Source of the DNA: Pseudolabrys sp.
Lineage (GTDB): Bacteria; Pseudomonadota; Alphaproteobacteria; Rhizobiales; Xanthobacteraceae
Reading direction: 5' to 3'
Assembly (NCBI GenBank): GCA_017849615.1
Contig: JAFIGS010000010.1
Coordinates: forward strand, 62,001-126,000
Length of the DNA: 64,000 nucleotides
Each line of letters opens with the position of its first letter. Position 1 is the first letter of the stretch. Under the pieces are notes generated by a model, which saw only the letters and a program-made list of their open reading frames with translations, made no database searches and was not told the DNA's origin. The position numbers and the translations under genes were made by a program. Shown here piece by piece: positions 15,825-25,106 of the stretch.

Positions 15825-17334
15825 CGCCGCCTCCGTTCCGCATGACGGACTGCCGCTCGCCGTCGCCGGCAAGCGCGGCAATGCCGACGTGCTGATCGCC
15901 ATCGATGAAGCCGCCGAGCAACTCGGTTTGTCGGCCGGCATGGCGCTGGCGCAAGCGCGCGCCATGCATCCCGCGCTCGATGTCGTGCCGGAAGATGCAT
16001 GCGCCGACGGTGAACTGCTCGAAGCCATCGCCGACTGGTGCCTGCGCTATACGCCGCTCGTCGCCTGCGATGCGCCGGACGGCTTGCTGCTCGATATTTC
16101 CGGCTGCGCGCATCTTTATGGCGGCGAGCGCGAACTGGTGGCCGATCTCGGCCGTCGCCTGACGCAAGCCGGCTTTGCCTATCGCCTGGCCATTGCCGGC
16201 ACCATCGGCGCGGCCTGGGCGGCGGCGCATGACGGCCGGCCCGATGCCTATGCCAATGGCGAAGAGCGCGACCTGCTGGCGCCGCTGCCGCTGGGCGCGC
16301 TGCGCCTGCCGCCGGCGGTGGTCGCCTCACTCGGCCGCGTCGGCTTCAAAACGATCGGCGACATCATCGACATGCCGCGCGCGCCCTTCACCGCGCGTTT
16401 CGGCGCCGAACTGCTGCGCCAGCTTGACCGCGCTCTCGGCCGCGAGCACGAACCGCTGACGCCGAGGCTGCCGGTCGCGCCTTACGTCGCCGAGAAGCGC
16501 TTTCACGAGCCGATCGCGCGCGACGAGGATGTGCTCGGCACCGTCGAAAAGCTGGCGGCGCGATTGTCCGTCGCGCTGGAGCAGCGCGGTGACGGCGCCC
16601 GCCGCATCGAGCTGACCTTGTTCCGCACCGATGGCGCGCTGCGCCGCATCGCCGCCGGCACGGCGCGGCCGCTGCGCGATGCCGCCGATATTCGGACGTT
16701 GTTTGCCGAACGGCTCGCCACCATCGCCGACGAACTCGATCCCGGCTTCGGTTTCGACATGGCGCGGCTGTCGGTGCTGATTGCCGAGCCGGCGCCGGCC
16801 GAGCAGATCGGCATGGGCTCGGCGAACGACGCCGGCGAAATGGTGCGCTTGATCGATCGTCTGAGCGCCCGGCTCGGCGCGCAGCGCGTGCGCCGCGCCG
16901 TGGCGCAGGACAGCCATATTCCCGAAATCGCCGCCGTGACCTTGCCCGCGCAGATGACGCTGAAGGACGACGGCTGGGCCGCGTATGGCCGTCATCGCAG
17001 CGCCGTCGAACTGGCGCCGCGGCCGCTGCGGCTGCTGAGCCGGCCCGAGCCGATCGAGGCCATCGCCGAAGTCCCGGACGGTCCGCCTTTGCGCTTCAAG
17101 TGGCGGCGCGCGCAGCACGACATCGTCGCCGCGGAAGGCCCCGAACGCATCGAGGGCGCGTGGTGGCAGGAAGAGAATGTGGAAACGTCGCCGGCCGGCA
17201 ATCGCGCCCGCGATTATTTCCGCGTCGAGGACACAAGCGGCCATCGCTTCTGGCTGTTCCGCGCCGGCCTCTATCGCGACCTCGCTCCCGGCGCCGCGCC
17301 GCCATCGTGGTTCGTGCACGGAATGTTTGGGTAA
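15745..17334 (+). CDS. imuB: Y-family polymerase-like SOS protein ImuB
   Basis: 529 residues from the ATG at 15745, preceded by GGAG; the frame extends 120 bases further inside imuA but family similarity starts at the LSLWLPRFATDRI segment. ImuB has the Y-family polymerase fold, but the usual acidic active-site residues are absent (LWLPRFATD replaces the DxD-type motif), matching the view that ImuB is a non-catalytic hub linking the sliding clamp, ImuA and DnaE2. A C-terminal domain (about 410-529) with DHHR-type basic patches binds partners. It overlaps imuA by 80 bases, and dnaE2 follows 48 bases later. Confidence 0.92.
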   Translation: MTASSSSRMLSLWLPRFATDRIRRLRDAASVPHDGLPLAVAGKRGNADVLIAIDEAAEQLGLSAGMALAQARAMHPALDVVPEDACADGELLEAIADWCLRYTPLVACDAPDGLLLDISGCAHLYGGERELVADLGRRLTQAGFAYRLAIAGTIGAAWAAAHDGRPDAYANGEERDLLAPLPLGALRLPPAVVASLGRVGFKTIGDIIDMPRAPFTARFGAELLRQLDRALGREHEPLTPRLPVAPYVAEKRFHEPIARDEDVLGTVEKLAARLSVALEQRGDGARRIELTLFRTDGALRRIAAGTARPLRDAADIRTLFAERLATIADELDPGFGFDMARLSVLIAEPAPAEQIGMGSANDAGEMVRLIDRLSARLGAQRVRRAVAQDSHIPEIAAVTLPAQMTLKDDGWAAYGRHRSAVELAPRPLRLLSRPEPIEAIAEVPDGPPLRFKWRRAQHDIVAAEGPERIEGAWWQEENVETSPAGNRARDYFRVEDTSGHRFWLFRAGLYRDLAPGAAPPSWFVHGMFG

Positions 17335-17382
17335 GCGCTCTCTTTACCCTCTCCTCTTTACGGGAGAGAATTCGAGCATGTC

Positions 17383-20300
17383 ATGCGTTACGTCGAATTC
17401 GCCACCGCGACCAACTTCTCCTTCCTGCGCGGCGCCTCGCATCCCGAAGAGCTGATGCTGCAGGCGCAGGCGATCGGGCTCAGTGGTCTTGGCGTCTGCG
17501 ACCGCAACACTGTCGCTGGCGTGGTACGGCCGCATAGCATTAAACACGACCGAAACCTGTCGCTCGCCTATCATCCCGGCGCACGGCTGGTTTTTTCGGA
17601 CGGTACGCCCGATATTCTCGCCTATCCGCGCGACCGCGCCGCCTGGGGCCGTCTGACGCGTCTGCTCACCGTCGGCAATCTCCGCGCCAGAAAGGGCGAC
17701 TGCATCCTCACGCTCGGCGATCTCATCGCCCATGCCTTCGGGCTGGAGCTGATCGTTATGCCTGGCGCGACAGCGAAAGAGACCATCGCCGCGCTACGCT
17801 CTCTTACGCCCGGCCGCGTGCGACTAGCCGCCAGCATGCTGTATCGCGGGCAGGATCGCGCTCGCCTTGCACGGCTCAAGGCTTTGGCCCGCGAAACGCA
17901 GGTGCCGCTGATCGCCGTCAACGACGTGTATTATCACCATCCCGACCGCCGCATGCTGGCTGACGTGCTCGCCTGTATCCGCGAGAACACGACCATCGAC
18001 CGCGCCGGCCGCAAACTGGCCGTCAATGCCGAGCGTTTCCTCAAACCCGCTGATGAAATGCTGCGGCTGTTTCGCGATGCGCCGGAAGCGATTGAGGAAA
18101 CGCTGCGTTTGTCGGCGGCGCTCACCTTCTCGCTGGATGAACTCAAATACGAATACCCCGATGAAACCATCTCACCTTTCGCCGATGCGCAATCCGCGCT
18201 GGTGCACCTCACTGATGAGGGCGCGCGCATCCGCTACCCGCAGGGCATACCGGACGATGTGAAGTCGCTGATCGAATATGAACTCAAGCTGATTGATGAA
18301 ATGAAATACGCGTCCTACTTCCTTACCGTTCATGACATTGTGAGAAAAGCGCGCTCGCTCGGTATCCTCTGTCAGGGCCGCGGCTCGGCCGCCAACTCCA
18401 CAGTATGCTTTTGCCTCGGCATCACCGAGGTCGACCCCAAGCAGAGCGACCTGCTATTCGAACGCTTCATCTCCACCGAGCGCCATGAACCGCCCGACAT
18501 CGACGTCGACTTCGAGCACGAGCGGCGCGAGGAGATCATCCAATACATCTACAACAAATACGGACGCCATCGCGCCGGCATCGCCGCCACCGTGATCAGC
18601 TATCGCGGCCGTTCGGCGATCCGCGAGGTCGGCAAGGCTTTCGGCCTGTCGGAAGACACAATCGGCGCGCTGGCGTCGTCGATCTGGGGTGGTGGCGGCG
18701 GCAGCGTGTCGCGCGACAGCGTCACGCGCAGCGGCATAGACCCCAACAGCTTCCGCATGAAGAAAATCGTGGCTTTGGCCAGCGAGATCGACGGCTTCCC
18801 GCGCCATCTGTCGCAGCATGTCGGCGGCTTCGTCATCACGCGCGGAAGGCTCGATGAAGTCGTGCCCGTCGGCAATGCGGCGATGGATGAACGCACCTTC
18901 GTCGAATGGGACAAGGACGACCTCGACGCACTCAAGATTCTGAAAGTCGATGTGCTCGGCCTCGGGATGCTATCCTGCATCCGCAAAGCCTTTGACTTGA
19001 TGGAAAGGCACTATCCGGCGGCGACGCCAGCCGGCAAGAGACTCGCCACCATTCCACTAAAGGATGAGGCTCTCTATCGCATGCTCGGGCGCGCCGACTC
19101 GCTCGGCGTGTTCCAGGTCGAAAGCCGAGCGCAAATGAGTATGTTGCCGCGCCTCAAACCGAAGGAATTCTACGATCTCGTCATTGAAGTCGCCATCGTT
19201 CGTCCCGGCCCGATCCAGGGCAATATGGTCCACCCTTATCTGAAGCGCCGGGAAAATCCCGAAGAGGTTTCCTACCCATCACCGGAACTCAAAGACGTTC
19301 TGAAGAAAACGCTTGGCGTACCATTGTTTCAGGAACAGGCGATGAAGATCGCCATCGTGGCCGGCGGCTTCACGCCGGGCGAAGCCGACAACCTGCGCCG
19401 TGCCATGGCAACCTTCAAACGAACCGGAACCATCGGCACCTTCAAGGAAAAAATGATTAAGGGCATGCTGGAGCGCAAATACCCGCGCGAATTTGCCGAA
19501 CGCTGCTTCAGCCAAATCGAAGGGTTCGGTGAATACGGCTTCCCGGAAAGCCATGCCGCCAGTTTCGCGCTGCTGGTCTATGCCTCGGCCTGGCTTAAAT
19601 GTCATTATCCGGATGTGTTCGCCGCTGCCTTGCTGAACGCGCAGCCGATGGGCTTCTATGCATCGTCTCAGATCGTGCGCGACGCACGCGAGCACGGCGT
19701 CGCGGTGCGCGCGCCGGACATCAATCATTCGTACTGGGATTCGACGCTGGAGCCCGATGCCTGGCATGCTAATCGCCTGCATTCGCAGCACAAGGATATG
19801 CAAAACGACATCCGCACCGTTTGCGCCATACGGCTCGGCCTGCGTGAGATCAAGGGCATGAGCGAGAATGATGCCAAGCTAATCGCGGCGCAACGCAACG
19901 ATGCGCCTTACGACTCAGTCCGCGATCTGTGGCTGCGCACCGGCCTGCACACGCGCGTACTGGAGCGGCTTGCCGATGCCGACGCCTTTGCCTCGCTCGG
20001 CCTCACCCGGCGTGATGCGCTATGGGCCGCCAAGGCACTCGGTCGTGTCGGCGACATCAATGACGATCTGCAGCTGTTCTCGTCCACCATCACGCCGGCG
20101 GCTAAAGCGCAGCGCTTCGGCGAGCCCGATATCGCACTGCCGCCGATGCCGCTCGGCGAAGAAGTCGTAAACGATTACCGCTTCCTGCGTTTATCACTGC
20201 GCGCGCATCCGGCGCAGTTCCTGCGCAAGGATCTGTTGGCTCGCAAGATCCTGCGCAATGAAGCTTTGTGCACACTCAAGACCGGCACGCATGCCACAAT

Positions 20301-20757
20301 TTCCGGCCTCGTCACCTGCCGGCAACGGACGGGCTCGGCCAAGGGCGTGGTGTTCATGACGCTGGAGGACGAGACTAGCGTCGCCAATGTCATCGTCTGG
20401 CCCAAGGTGTTCGAGCGCGTGCGGCCGATCGTGCTCGGCGCGCGCTACGTGTCGGTGACCGGCCGCGTGCAGTCGGAGGCGGGCGTCATCCACGTCGTCG
20501 CCGACGAGATCGAGGACCTCACCTTCCTGCTGGCGCAGCTGGCCGAACAGGGCGCCGATATCGACAGTCTGGCGCGTGCCGACGAAGTGCGGCGGCCGGT
20601 CGAGGAGATGCGCGAAGCGCGTCGCAATGGCGGCCGCGAAAGCCGCCTCGAGCGTCTCATCCGTGAGATGCCGGAGCTGGCCGCCGATCTGGGCGTTCAC
20701 GCGCCTGGCTCGGCGCACATCCCGCTGCGCAACGCGTCGGTGCGTAAAGCCCGTTAA
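17383..20757 (+). CDS. dnaE2: Error-prone DNA polymerase III alpha subunit DnaE2
   Basis: 1124 residues, normal for DnaE2. The N-terminal PHP domain (YVEFATATNFSFLRGASHPEEL) is followed by the C-family polymerase palm with catalytic aspartates in PDIDVDFEHERREE, the fingers, and a C-terminal OB-fold (ATISGLVTCRQR...VFMTLEDETS) at about 980-1060. It performs damage-induced mutagenic synthesis together with ImuA and ImuB. The three genes form one operon under the LexA box at 15005. Its stop overlaps that of the convergent gene at 20754 by 4 bases. Confidence 0.97.
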   Translation: MRYVEFATATNFSFLRGASHPEELMLQAQAIGLSGLGVCDRNTVAGVVRPHSIKHDRNLSLAYHPGARLVFSDGTPDILAYPRDRAAWGRLTRLLTVGNLRARKGDCILTLGDLIAHAFGLELIVMPGATAKETIAALRSLTPGRVRLAASMLYRGQDRARLARLKALARETQVPLIAVNDVYYHHPDRRMLADVLACIRENTTIDRAGRKLAVNAERFLKPADEMLRLFRDAPEAIEETLRLSAALTFSLDELKYEYPDETISPFADAQSALVHLTDEGARIRYPQGIPDDVKSLIEYELKLIDEMKYASYFLTVHDIVRKARSLGILCQGRGSAANSTVCFCLGITEVDPKQSDLLFERFISTERHEPPDIDVDFEHERREEIIQYIYNKYGRHRAGIAATVISYRGRSAIREVGKAFGLSEDTIGALASSIWGGGGGSVSRDSVTRSGIDPNSFRMKKIVALASEIDGFPRHLSQHVGGFVITRGRLDEVVPVGNAAMDERTFVEWDKDDLDALKILKVDVLGLGMLSCIRKAFDLMERHYPAATPAGKRLATIPLKDEALYRMLGRADSLGVFQVESRAQMSMLPRLKPKEFYDLVIEVAIVRPGPIQGNMVHPYLKRRENPEEVSYPSPELKDVLKKTLGVPLFQEQAMKIAIVAGGFTPGEADNLRRAMATFKRTGTIGTFKEKMIKGMLERKYPREFAERCFSQIEGFGEYGFPESHAASFALLVYASAWLKCHYPDVFAAALLNAQPMGFYASSQIVRDAREHGVAVRAPDINHSYWDSTLEPDAWHANRLHSQHKDMQNDIRTVCAIRLGLREIKGMSENDAKLIAAQRNDAPYDSVRDLWLRTGLHTRVLERLADADAFASLGLTRRDALWAAKALGRVGDINDDLQLFSSTITPAAKAQRFGEPDIALPPMPLGEEVVNDYRFLRLSLRAHPAQFLRKDLLARKILRNEALCTLKTGTHATISGLVTCRQRTGSAKGVVFMTLEDETSVANVIVWPKVFERVRPIVLGARYVSVTGRVQSEAGVIHVVADEIEDLTFLLAQLAEQGADIDSLARADEVRRPVEEMREARRNGGRESRLERLIREMPELAADLGVHAPGSAHIPLRNASVRKAR

Positions 20758-21398
20758 CGCGGGATCACGCCGCCGCGGCCGACATTGATGCGATCGGCGC
20801 CGAGCGAGCCGTCGAGCTTGCGCTTGATCGCCGGCACAACGAGATGGGCGCCGACCTTGAGTTCGGCGCGCTCGCCAGGCGCATAAGCGAGGATGGTGAC
20901 ATCCTGCGGCACCAAAATCCGCTGCTCACCGTCCTTGTACTTCACGCGCAAGCTCTGGCCATCGACCCCCGCCACGGTGGTGTCGATGGTGGCGTTGGTC
21001 ATGGTGCCGCCGGACGCCCGGTCCCAGGGCCGGAAGCCCTCGCCGAGCCCGCGCTGGCTCTCGGCGAAAACGGTGATCTGAATGGCGCGCTGGCTGCCGT
21101 CGGCCTGCGGCATCGCGCCGACGCCGACAAAGGCGCCCGTCTTGAGATCGACAAGCGTACCCTTGGACACGCCGAACACGACAAGCTTCTTGTCGAGTTC
21201 GACGTCGAACTGGCCGCCGCCCTCGAGCGGCCGAACCGTGATCACGTCCCCATCGACCTTCTCGATCGTCCCGGCGAACCGCAGCGGCGGCGCCGGCTGC
21301 GCCAGGACCGGGCCTAACACCGGGCCTGAAACCGCAGCGGCGGCCAGCGCCAGCACAGCACCAAAGGCAGAAAGCGATTTCGACAGCACCGTGTTCAT
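20754..21398 (-). CDS. Exported hypothetical protein, DUF5666-like repeats
   Basis: About 214 residues from the ATG at 21398, which has GGAGAGG 3 bases before it; the frame opens 7 codons earlier. A signal peptide ends near VLA-QPAPPLRF. The mature part repeats a beta-strand unit of the type GTIEKVDGDVITVRPLEGG and ATIDTTVAGVDGQSLRVKYKDGEQRILV, like small OB or DUF5666 domains that bind metals or ligands in the periplasm. No catalytic residues can be assigned. It meets dnaE2 end to end (4-base overlap in GTTAAC) and lies upstream of nothing else on its strand except aroE. Confidence 0.7.
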   Translation of the reverse strand: MNTVLSKSLSAFGAVLALAAAAVSGPVLGPVLAQPAPPLRFAGTIEKVDGDVITVRPLEGGGQFDVELDKKLVVFGVSKGTLVDLKTGAFVGVGAMPQADGSQRAIQITVFAESQRGLGEGFRPWDRASGGTMTNATIDTTVAGVDGQSLRVKYKDGEQRILVPQDVTILAYAPGERAELKVGAHLVVPAIKRKLDGSLGADRINVGRGGVIPR

Positions 21399-21449
21399 GA
21401 GCCTCTCCGGGTCAAACAATCGCCCCAGCCCAAGAGCACCGCGCGGGGG

Positions 21450-22364
21450 CTATTTCATCCGCGGCGCGCGGGCTGGCCGCGGCTTTTTCTGCCGGTCGGC
21501 ACTCACGCCGGCTGCCTTCTTCGGCTCCGCGTGCGGCGCCAGGTCTTCTTCGACGAGTTTGCGCAGCTCGGCCGTAACCTCGGGCTTCACGCCGAACCAC
21601 AGTTCGAAGCCGCGCACCGCCTGATGAAGCAGCATGCCGAGCCCGTCGGCAACCCGCAGACCCTTGTCGCGCGCCGCGGCCAGCAACTTTGTCTCAAGCG
21701 GCACATAGACGAGATCGGCCACAACCGTGGACATCGGGCAGCGCAGATTGAAATCGATCTGCGGCTGGCCGACCATGCCGAGCGAAGTGGTGTTGACCAG
21801 AAGTCCCGCGCCGCCGAGCAACCCGGTCATTTCGCCCCATTGCGCGACGTTGACGCGCGAACCGAACCGCGCGCGCAACGCCTCGGCGCGCTCCGGCGAG
21901 CGATTGACGACATGGATGCGCTGCACCTCGCGCTGGATCAGCGCATAGACAACGGCGCGCGCGCCGCCGCCGGCGCCCAGTACCACGGCGCTTTCCAGGC
22001 CCCGGTCCCAGCCCGGCGTCATCTGATCGAGATTGGCAAGGAAGCCCTCGACGTCGGTGTTGGTCGAACGCAGCTTGTCGCCGTCGAACCACAGAGTGTT
22101 GGCCGCGCCAACCGCTCTGGCGCGATCGTCGGCGAGCGTCAATTCCATCGCCGCCTGCTTGTGCGGCACCGTGACGTTGCAGCCGATATAGCCGCGCTCG
22201 CGCAGATGCGTGATGAAGTCGGCGAACTGCTCCGGGGCGATCGCCTCCTTGCGATACTCCGCGTCGACGCCGTGCCTTTTCATCCAATACTGATGGATGA
22301 GAGGCGAGCGCGAATGGCCGGCCGGCCACCCGACGACGCACACCGCTTTGCGACTATCACTCAT
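21450..22364 (-). CDS. aroE: Shikimate dehydrogenase
   Basis: 304 residues. It reduces 3-dehydroshikimate with NADPH in the aromatic amino acid pathway. The substrate motif HSRSPLIH, the catalytic Lys69 in NVTVPHKQAA and Asp104 in NTDVEGF are present, and the NADP-binding loop GAGGGARAV follows. About 30 extra residues at the C-terminus (SADRQKKPRPARAPRMK) form a basic tail beyond the normal end. The gene is next to no other aro gene. As other AroE-family enzymes (quinate dehydrogenase type) exist, a catabolic role is possible but the residues fit AroE. Confidence 0.9.
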   Translation of the reverse strand: MSDSRKAVCVVGWPAGHSRSPLIHQYWMKRHGVDAEYRKEAIAPEQFADFITHLRERGYIGCNVTVPHKQAAMELTLADDRARAVGAANTLWFDGDKLRSTNTDVEGFLANLDQMTPGWDRGLESAVVLGAGGGARAVVYALIQREVQRIHVVNRSPERAEALRARFGSRVNVAQWGEMTGLLGGAGLLVNTTSLGMVGQPQIDFNLRCPMSTVVADLVYVPLETKLLAAARDKGLRVADGLGMLLHQAVRGFELWFGVKPEVTAELRKLVEEDLAPHAEPKKAAGVSADRQKKPRPARAPRMK

Positions 22365-22519
22365 GCCCCGAAATCACTCACCTTCAGACGCCGGCGCCAC
22401 AGCCGCCACCTTCACGCTGCCGCCCGCCCCCGGGCCCGGTTTCGCGCCCGCATTTATGCTTTGCCTGAGGGCCAGTCAACGCCGTATCCTTCCACCTCCC
22501 TTCCACGGTGGTTCAGGCG

Positions 22520-23425
22520 ATGAAATCCATCTTTTTCGACTGCAATGATCAACTCGGGCCCGTCTGGGAACAGGTATTGCGCCCCGACGACCCGGCGATC
22601 GACGTCAACATGACGCCGTTCAAGAAGGAGGAACTGCCTCTGGTCATCGCCGGCTACGACATCGCCATCGACGATCATTCCTATATGCCGACCGATCTGG
22701 TCGAGCGCTGCAAGCAGCTCAAGCACATCGTGTTTCTGGGCACCGGCGCGGCGAGCTACATGAACATTGCCGAGCTCAAGGAGCGTGGCATCACCGTTCA
22801 CATCATCAAGGGTTACGGCGACGTCGCGGTGGCCGAGCACACCATGGCGCTGCTGTTCGCCTGCGCCCGCGACATCGCCCGCATGGACCGCGAAGTGCGC
22901 GGCGGCACCTGGGCGCCGAAGGAAGGCATGCAGCTTCAAGGCAAGACTGTCGGCCTCATCGGCCTCGGCGGCATCGGCACCGAGTTCGCCCGCATGGCGG
23001 CCGGCATCGGCATGAACGTCATCGCCTACAGCCGCACGCCGAAGCCGGAGCTGGGCATCAAGCAGGTGGACATCGAGACGCTGCTCAAGACGTCCGACGT
23101 CGTGTCGCTCCATTTGACGCTCAGTGACGAGACCCGCGGCTTCCTCGGCGCCGGCCGCATCGCCATGATGAAGCATGGCGCACTCCTGGTGAACACCGCG
23201 CGCGGCGCACTGGTCGACGAGCAGGCACTGATCCAGGCGCTCAAGAGCGGCATCATCCACCAGGCCGGACTCGACGTGTTCCATTCGGAGCCTCTCGACG
23301 CCAAATCCGAACTGGCGCAGCTGCCCAATGTCACGCTGACCTCGCACGCCGCCTTCCGCACCCTGGAAGCATCACAGACTCTGCTGCGACGGGCCATCGA
23401 TATCGTGAAATCGATCAAGGGCTGA
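22520..23425 (+). CDS. D-isomer-specific 2-hydroxyacid dehydrogenase family protein
   Basis: About 301 residues from the ATG at 22520 (a GTG at 22508 is the alternative). NAD-dependent reduction of a 2-keto acid or the reverse is expected. The Rossmann motif GLIGLGGIGTEFARMA, the catalytic Arg in NTARGALVDEQAL, the Glu in LDVFHSEPL and the acid-base His in TSHAAFRT are all visible. Closest in feel to phosphoglycerate-dehydrogenase-like enzymes of unknown substrate. It stands divergent from aroE with a short gap. Confidence 0.85.
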   Translation: MKSIFFDCNDQLGPVWEQVLRPDDPAIDVNMTPFKKEELPLVIAGYDIAIDDHSYMPTDLVERCKQLKHIVFLGTGAASYMNIAELKERGITVHIIKGYGDVAVAEHTMALLFACARDIARMDREVRGGTWAPKEGMQLQGKTVGLIGLGGIGTEFARMAAGIGMNVIAYSRTPKPELGIKQVDIETLLKTSDVVSLHLTLSDETRGFLGAGRIAMMKHGALLVNTARGALVDEQALIQALKSGIIHQAGLDVFHSEPLDAKSELAQLPNVTLTSHAAFRTLEASQTLLRRAIDIVKSIKG

Positions 23426-23486
23426 CCTTCGACGTGATCCGAAGAGGCACCTCGCGCGTTATGGAAGTGATCCAGAAAGGTTCGCC

Positions 23487-23885
23487 ATGCCGCTGATCGT
23501 TCCCGCCTACGCCGCCGTGCTCGGCCTCATGTTCGCCGTGCTGTCGTTTCGCGTCGCCAATGCGCGGCGGACGATGCGCATCGGCCTCGGCAGCGGCGGC
23601 GACAAGCAGCTGGAGCGCTATATCCGCGTCCAGGGCAATTTCGCCGAATATGTGCCGATGGCGCTGATCCTGCTCACCTTCGTTGAATTGCAGGTCTGGC
23701 CGACCTGGCTAGTGCACGTGCTCTGCGCTTTGCTGCTGGTCGCCCGGGTGGTCCACGCCTTCGGGGTGGTCCGCGAGCCGGAGGACTTCCGCTTCCGCGC
23801 CATCGGCATGATCACGACTTTGGCCGTCCTGGTCGTCACCTCGGTGCTGTTGCTGGCCGGCGGCATCTGGCACCCGGAAGCGTGA
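23487..23885 (+). CDS. MAPEG family membrane protein
   Basis: 132 residues with four hydrophobic helices. The segments RIGLGSGGDKQLERYIRVQGNFAEYVPMALILL and VARVVHAFGVVREPEDFRFRAIG carry the MAPEG signature (ERxxRxxxNxxE-like glutathione-site residues). These inner-membrane proteins are related to microsomal glutathione transferases; bacterial substrates are unknown. It starts 61 bases after the dehydrogenase and may share its message; it converges on the flavin oxidoreductase with a 10-base gap. Confidence 0.88.
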   Translation: MPLIVPAYAAVLGLMFAVLSFRVANARRTMRIGLGSGGDKQLERYIRVQGNFAEYVPMALILLTFVELQVWPTWLVHVLCALLLVARVVHAFGVVREPEDFRFRAIGMITTLAVLVVTSVLLLAGGIWHPEA

Positions 23886-23895
23886 GCCGCCTGAG

Positions 23896-24984
23896 CTAGC
23901 CTCCGATCGCCGCGTTGACCTTCGGCAGCACCTTCTCCGCCAGCAGGATCATGGACCGCCGGCCAAGTTCGGGATCGGCCCAGTCCTTGCCGGCGTAGAG
24001 CAGCGTGCCGAAATCGCCGACCGTCTCCCGATATCGCATCAGTTCATCGGCCACCTTGTCCGGCGTGCCGTAGGTGATGAGCTGGTTGCAGACCGCTTCC
24101 AGCGTCACCTCGTCGTCGGGCTGGTCGCGACGCGTCTTGAACAGCTCGATACGGCCGTTCTTCTTCAGCTTGGTATAGAGCTGCTTGTAGTAGAACACGT
24201 AGGGACTGTCGGGATCGGTCGCGTAAGCCTTCGCCGTCTTCTCGTCGTCGGCGACGAAGATCGAACGCGCCACGCGCCAGTTCGCCGTGTCCACCGTGCG
24301 GCCGACGCGCTCGCAGCCTTCGACATATTTCGGCCAGTGGCTTTTCACCCATTGCGGCATCAGGAAGTTCGCAGAGATCGGATCCCAGCCACGCGCCGCG
24401 GCTTCGGTAACGCCCTTGGAGAACGGCGCCACCGCGGTGACAACGATCGGCGGATGCGGGCGCTGCAGCGGCTTGGCGATGTAGCCCTGCCCGAGTTCGG
24501 GCATGAACTGGCGCGCCACGCTGATGTCCCAATACTTGCCGGCAAGATCATACGGCGGCTCGCCGGCCCAGATGGCGAGCACCTGGTTGATCGCCTCGAG
24601 GAACATCGCGTTGCGGTCGGCGTCGAGGTTGCCGAACACCTCGGCGTCCGACAGCAGCCCGCCCGGTGAAATGCCGAACAGGAATCGGCCGTCGAGCATG
24701 TGGTCGAGCATGGCGATCTGCGACGCTACCGCCGCCGGGTGCTGGTTCGGCATGTTCACCGTGCCGGTGCCGAGCTTCATGCGCTTCACGCGATCGACCA
24801 GGCTCGCCAGGAATACGACGCAGGACGTGATGTTTTCGGCGCGGTCGGTGACATGCTCGCCGCAATAGGCTTCGGCAAAGCCGAGCTCGTCGGCCAGGAT
24901 AAACGCCTCGCGGTCCTCGCGCAGCGACTGGCGCCAATCCTTGTCAAGCGGATGGATCGGCATCGTGAAAAAGCCAAGCTGCAT
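23896..24984 (-). CDS. LLM-class (luciferase-like) flavin-dependent oxidoreductase
   Basis: 362 residues from the ATG at 24984, which has GGGAGA 7 bases upstream; the open frame runs 64 codons further but without support. The start MQLGFFTMPIHP, the segments GFAEAYCGEHVTDRAENI, MKLGTGTVNMPNQHPAAVASQIAMLDHM and GRFLFGISPGGL are typical of bacterial luciferase-like monooxygenases that use reduced flavin and oxygen. The enzyme would act in the cytoplasm on an unknown organic substrate. Full length, no defects seen. Confidence 0.88.
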   Translation of the reverse strand: MQLGFFTMPIHPLDKDWRQSLREDREAFILADELGFAEAYCGEHVTDRAENITSCVVFLASLVDRVKRMKLGTGTVNMPNQHPAAVASQIAMLDHMLDGRFLFGISPGGLLSDAEVFGNLDADRNAMFLEAINQVLAIWAGEPPYDLAGKYWDISVARQFMPELGQGYIAKPLQRPHPPIVVTAVAPFSKGVTEAAARGWDPISANFLMPQWVKSHWPKYVEGCERVGRTVDTANWRVARSIFVADDEKTAKAYATDPDSPYVFYYKQLYTKLKKNGRIELFKTRRDQPDDEVTLEAVCNQLITYGTPDKVADELMRYRETVGDFGTLLYAGKDWADPELGRRSMILLAEKVLPKVNAAIGG

Positions 24985-25106
24985 CGCGGTGTCTCCCGGG
25001 CGAGTTTTCTTGTTGCGCAACGATAGGCGAAGAAGCCAGCCTTTGGAAACCCGCGCGGCATGGCGCGATGGCGGGCGCCGTGATACCGATCGAAGGAACT
25101 CATCCA

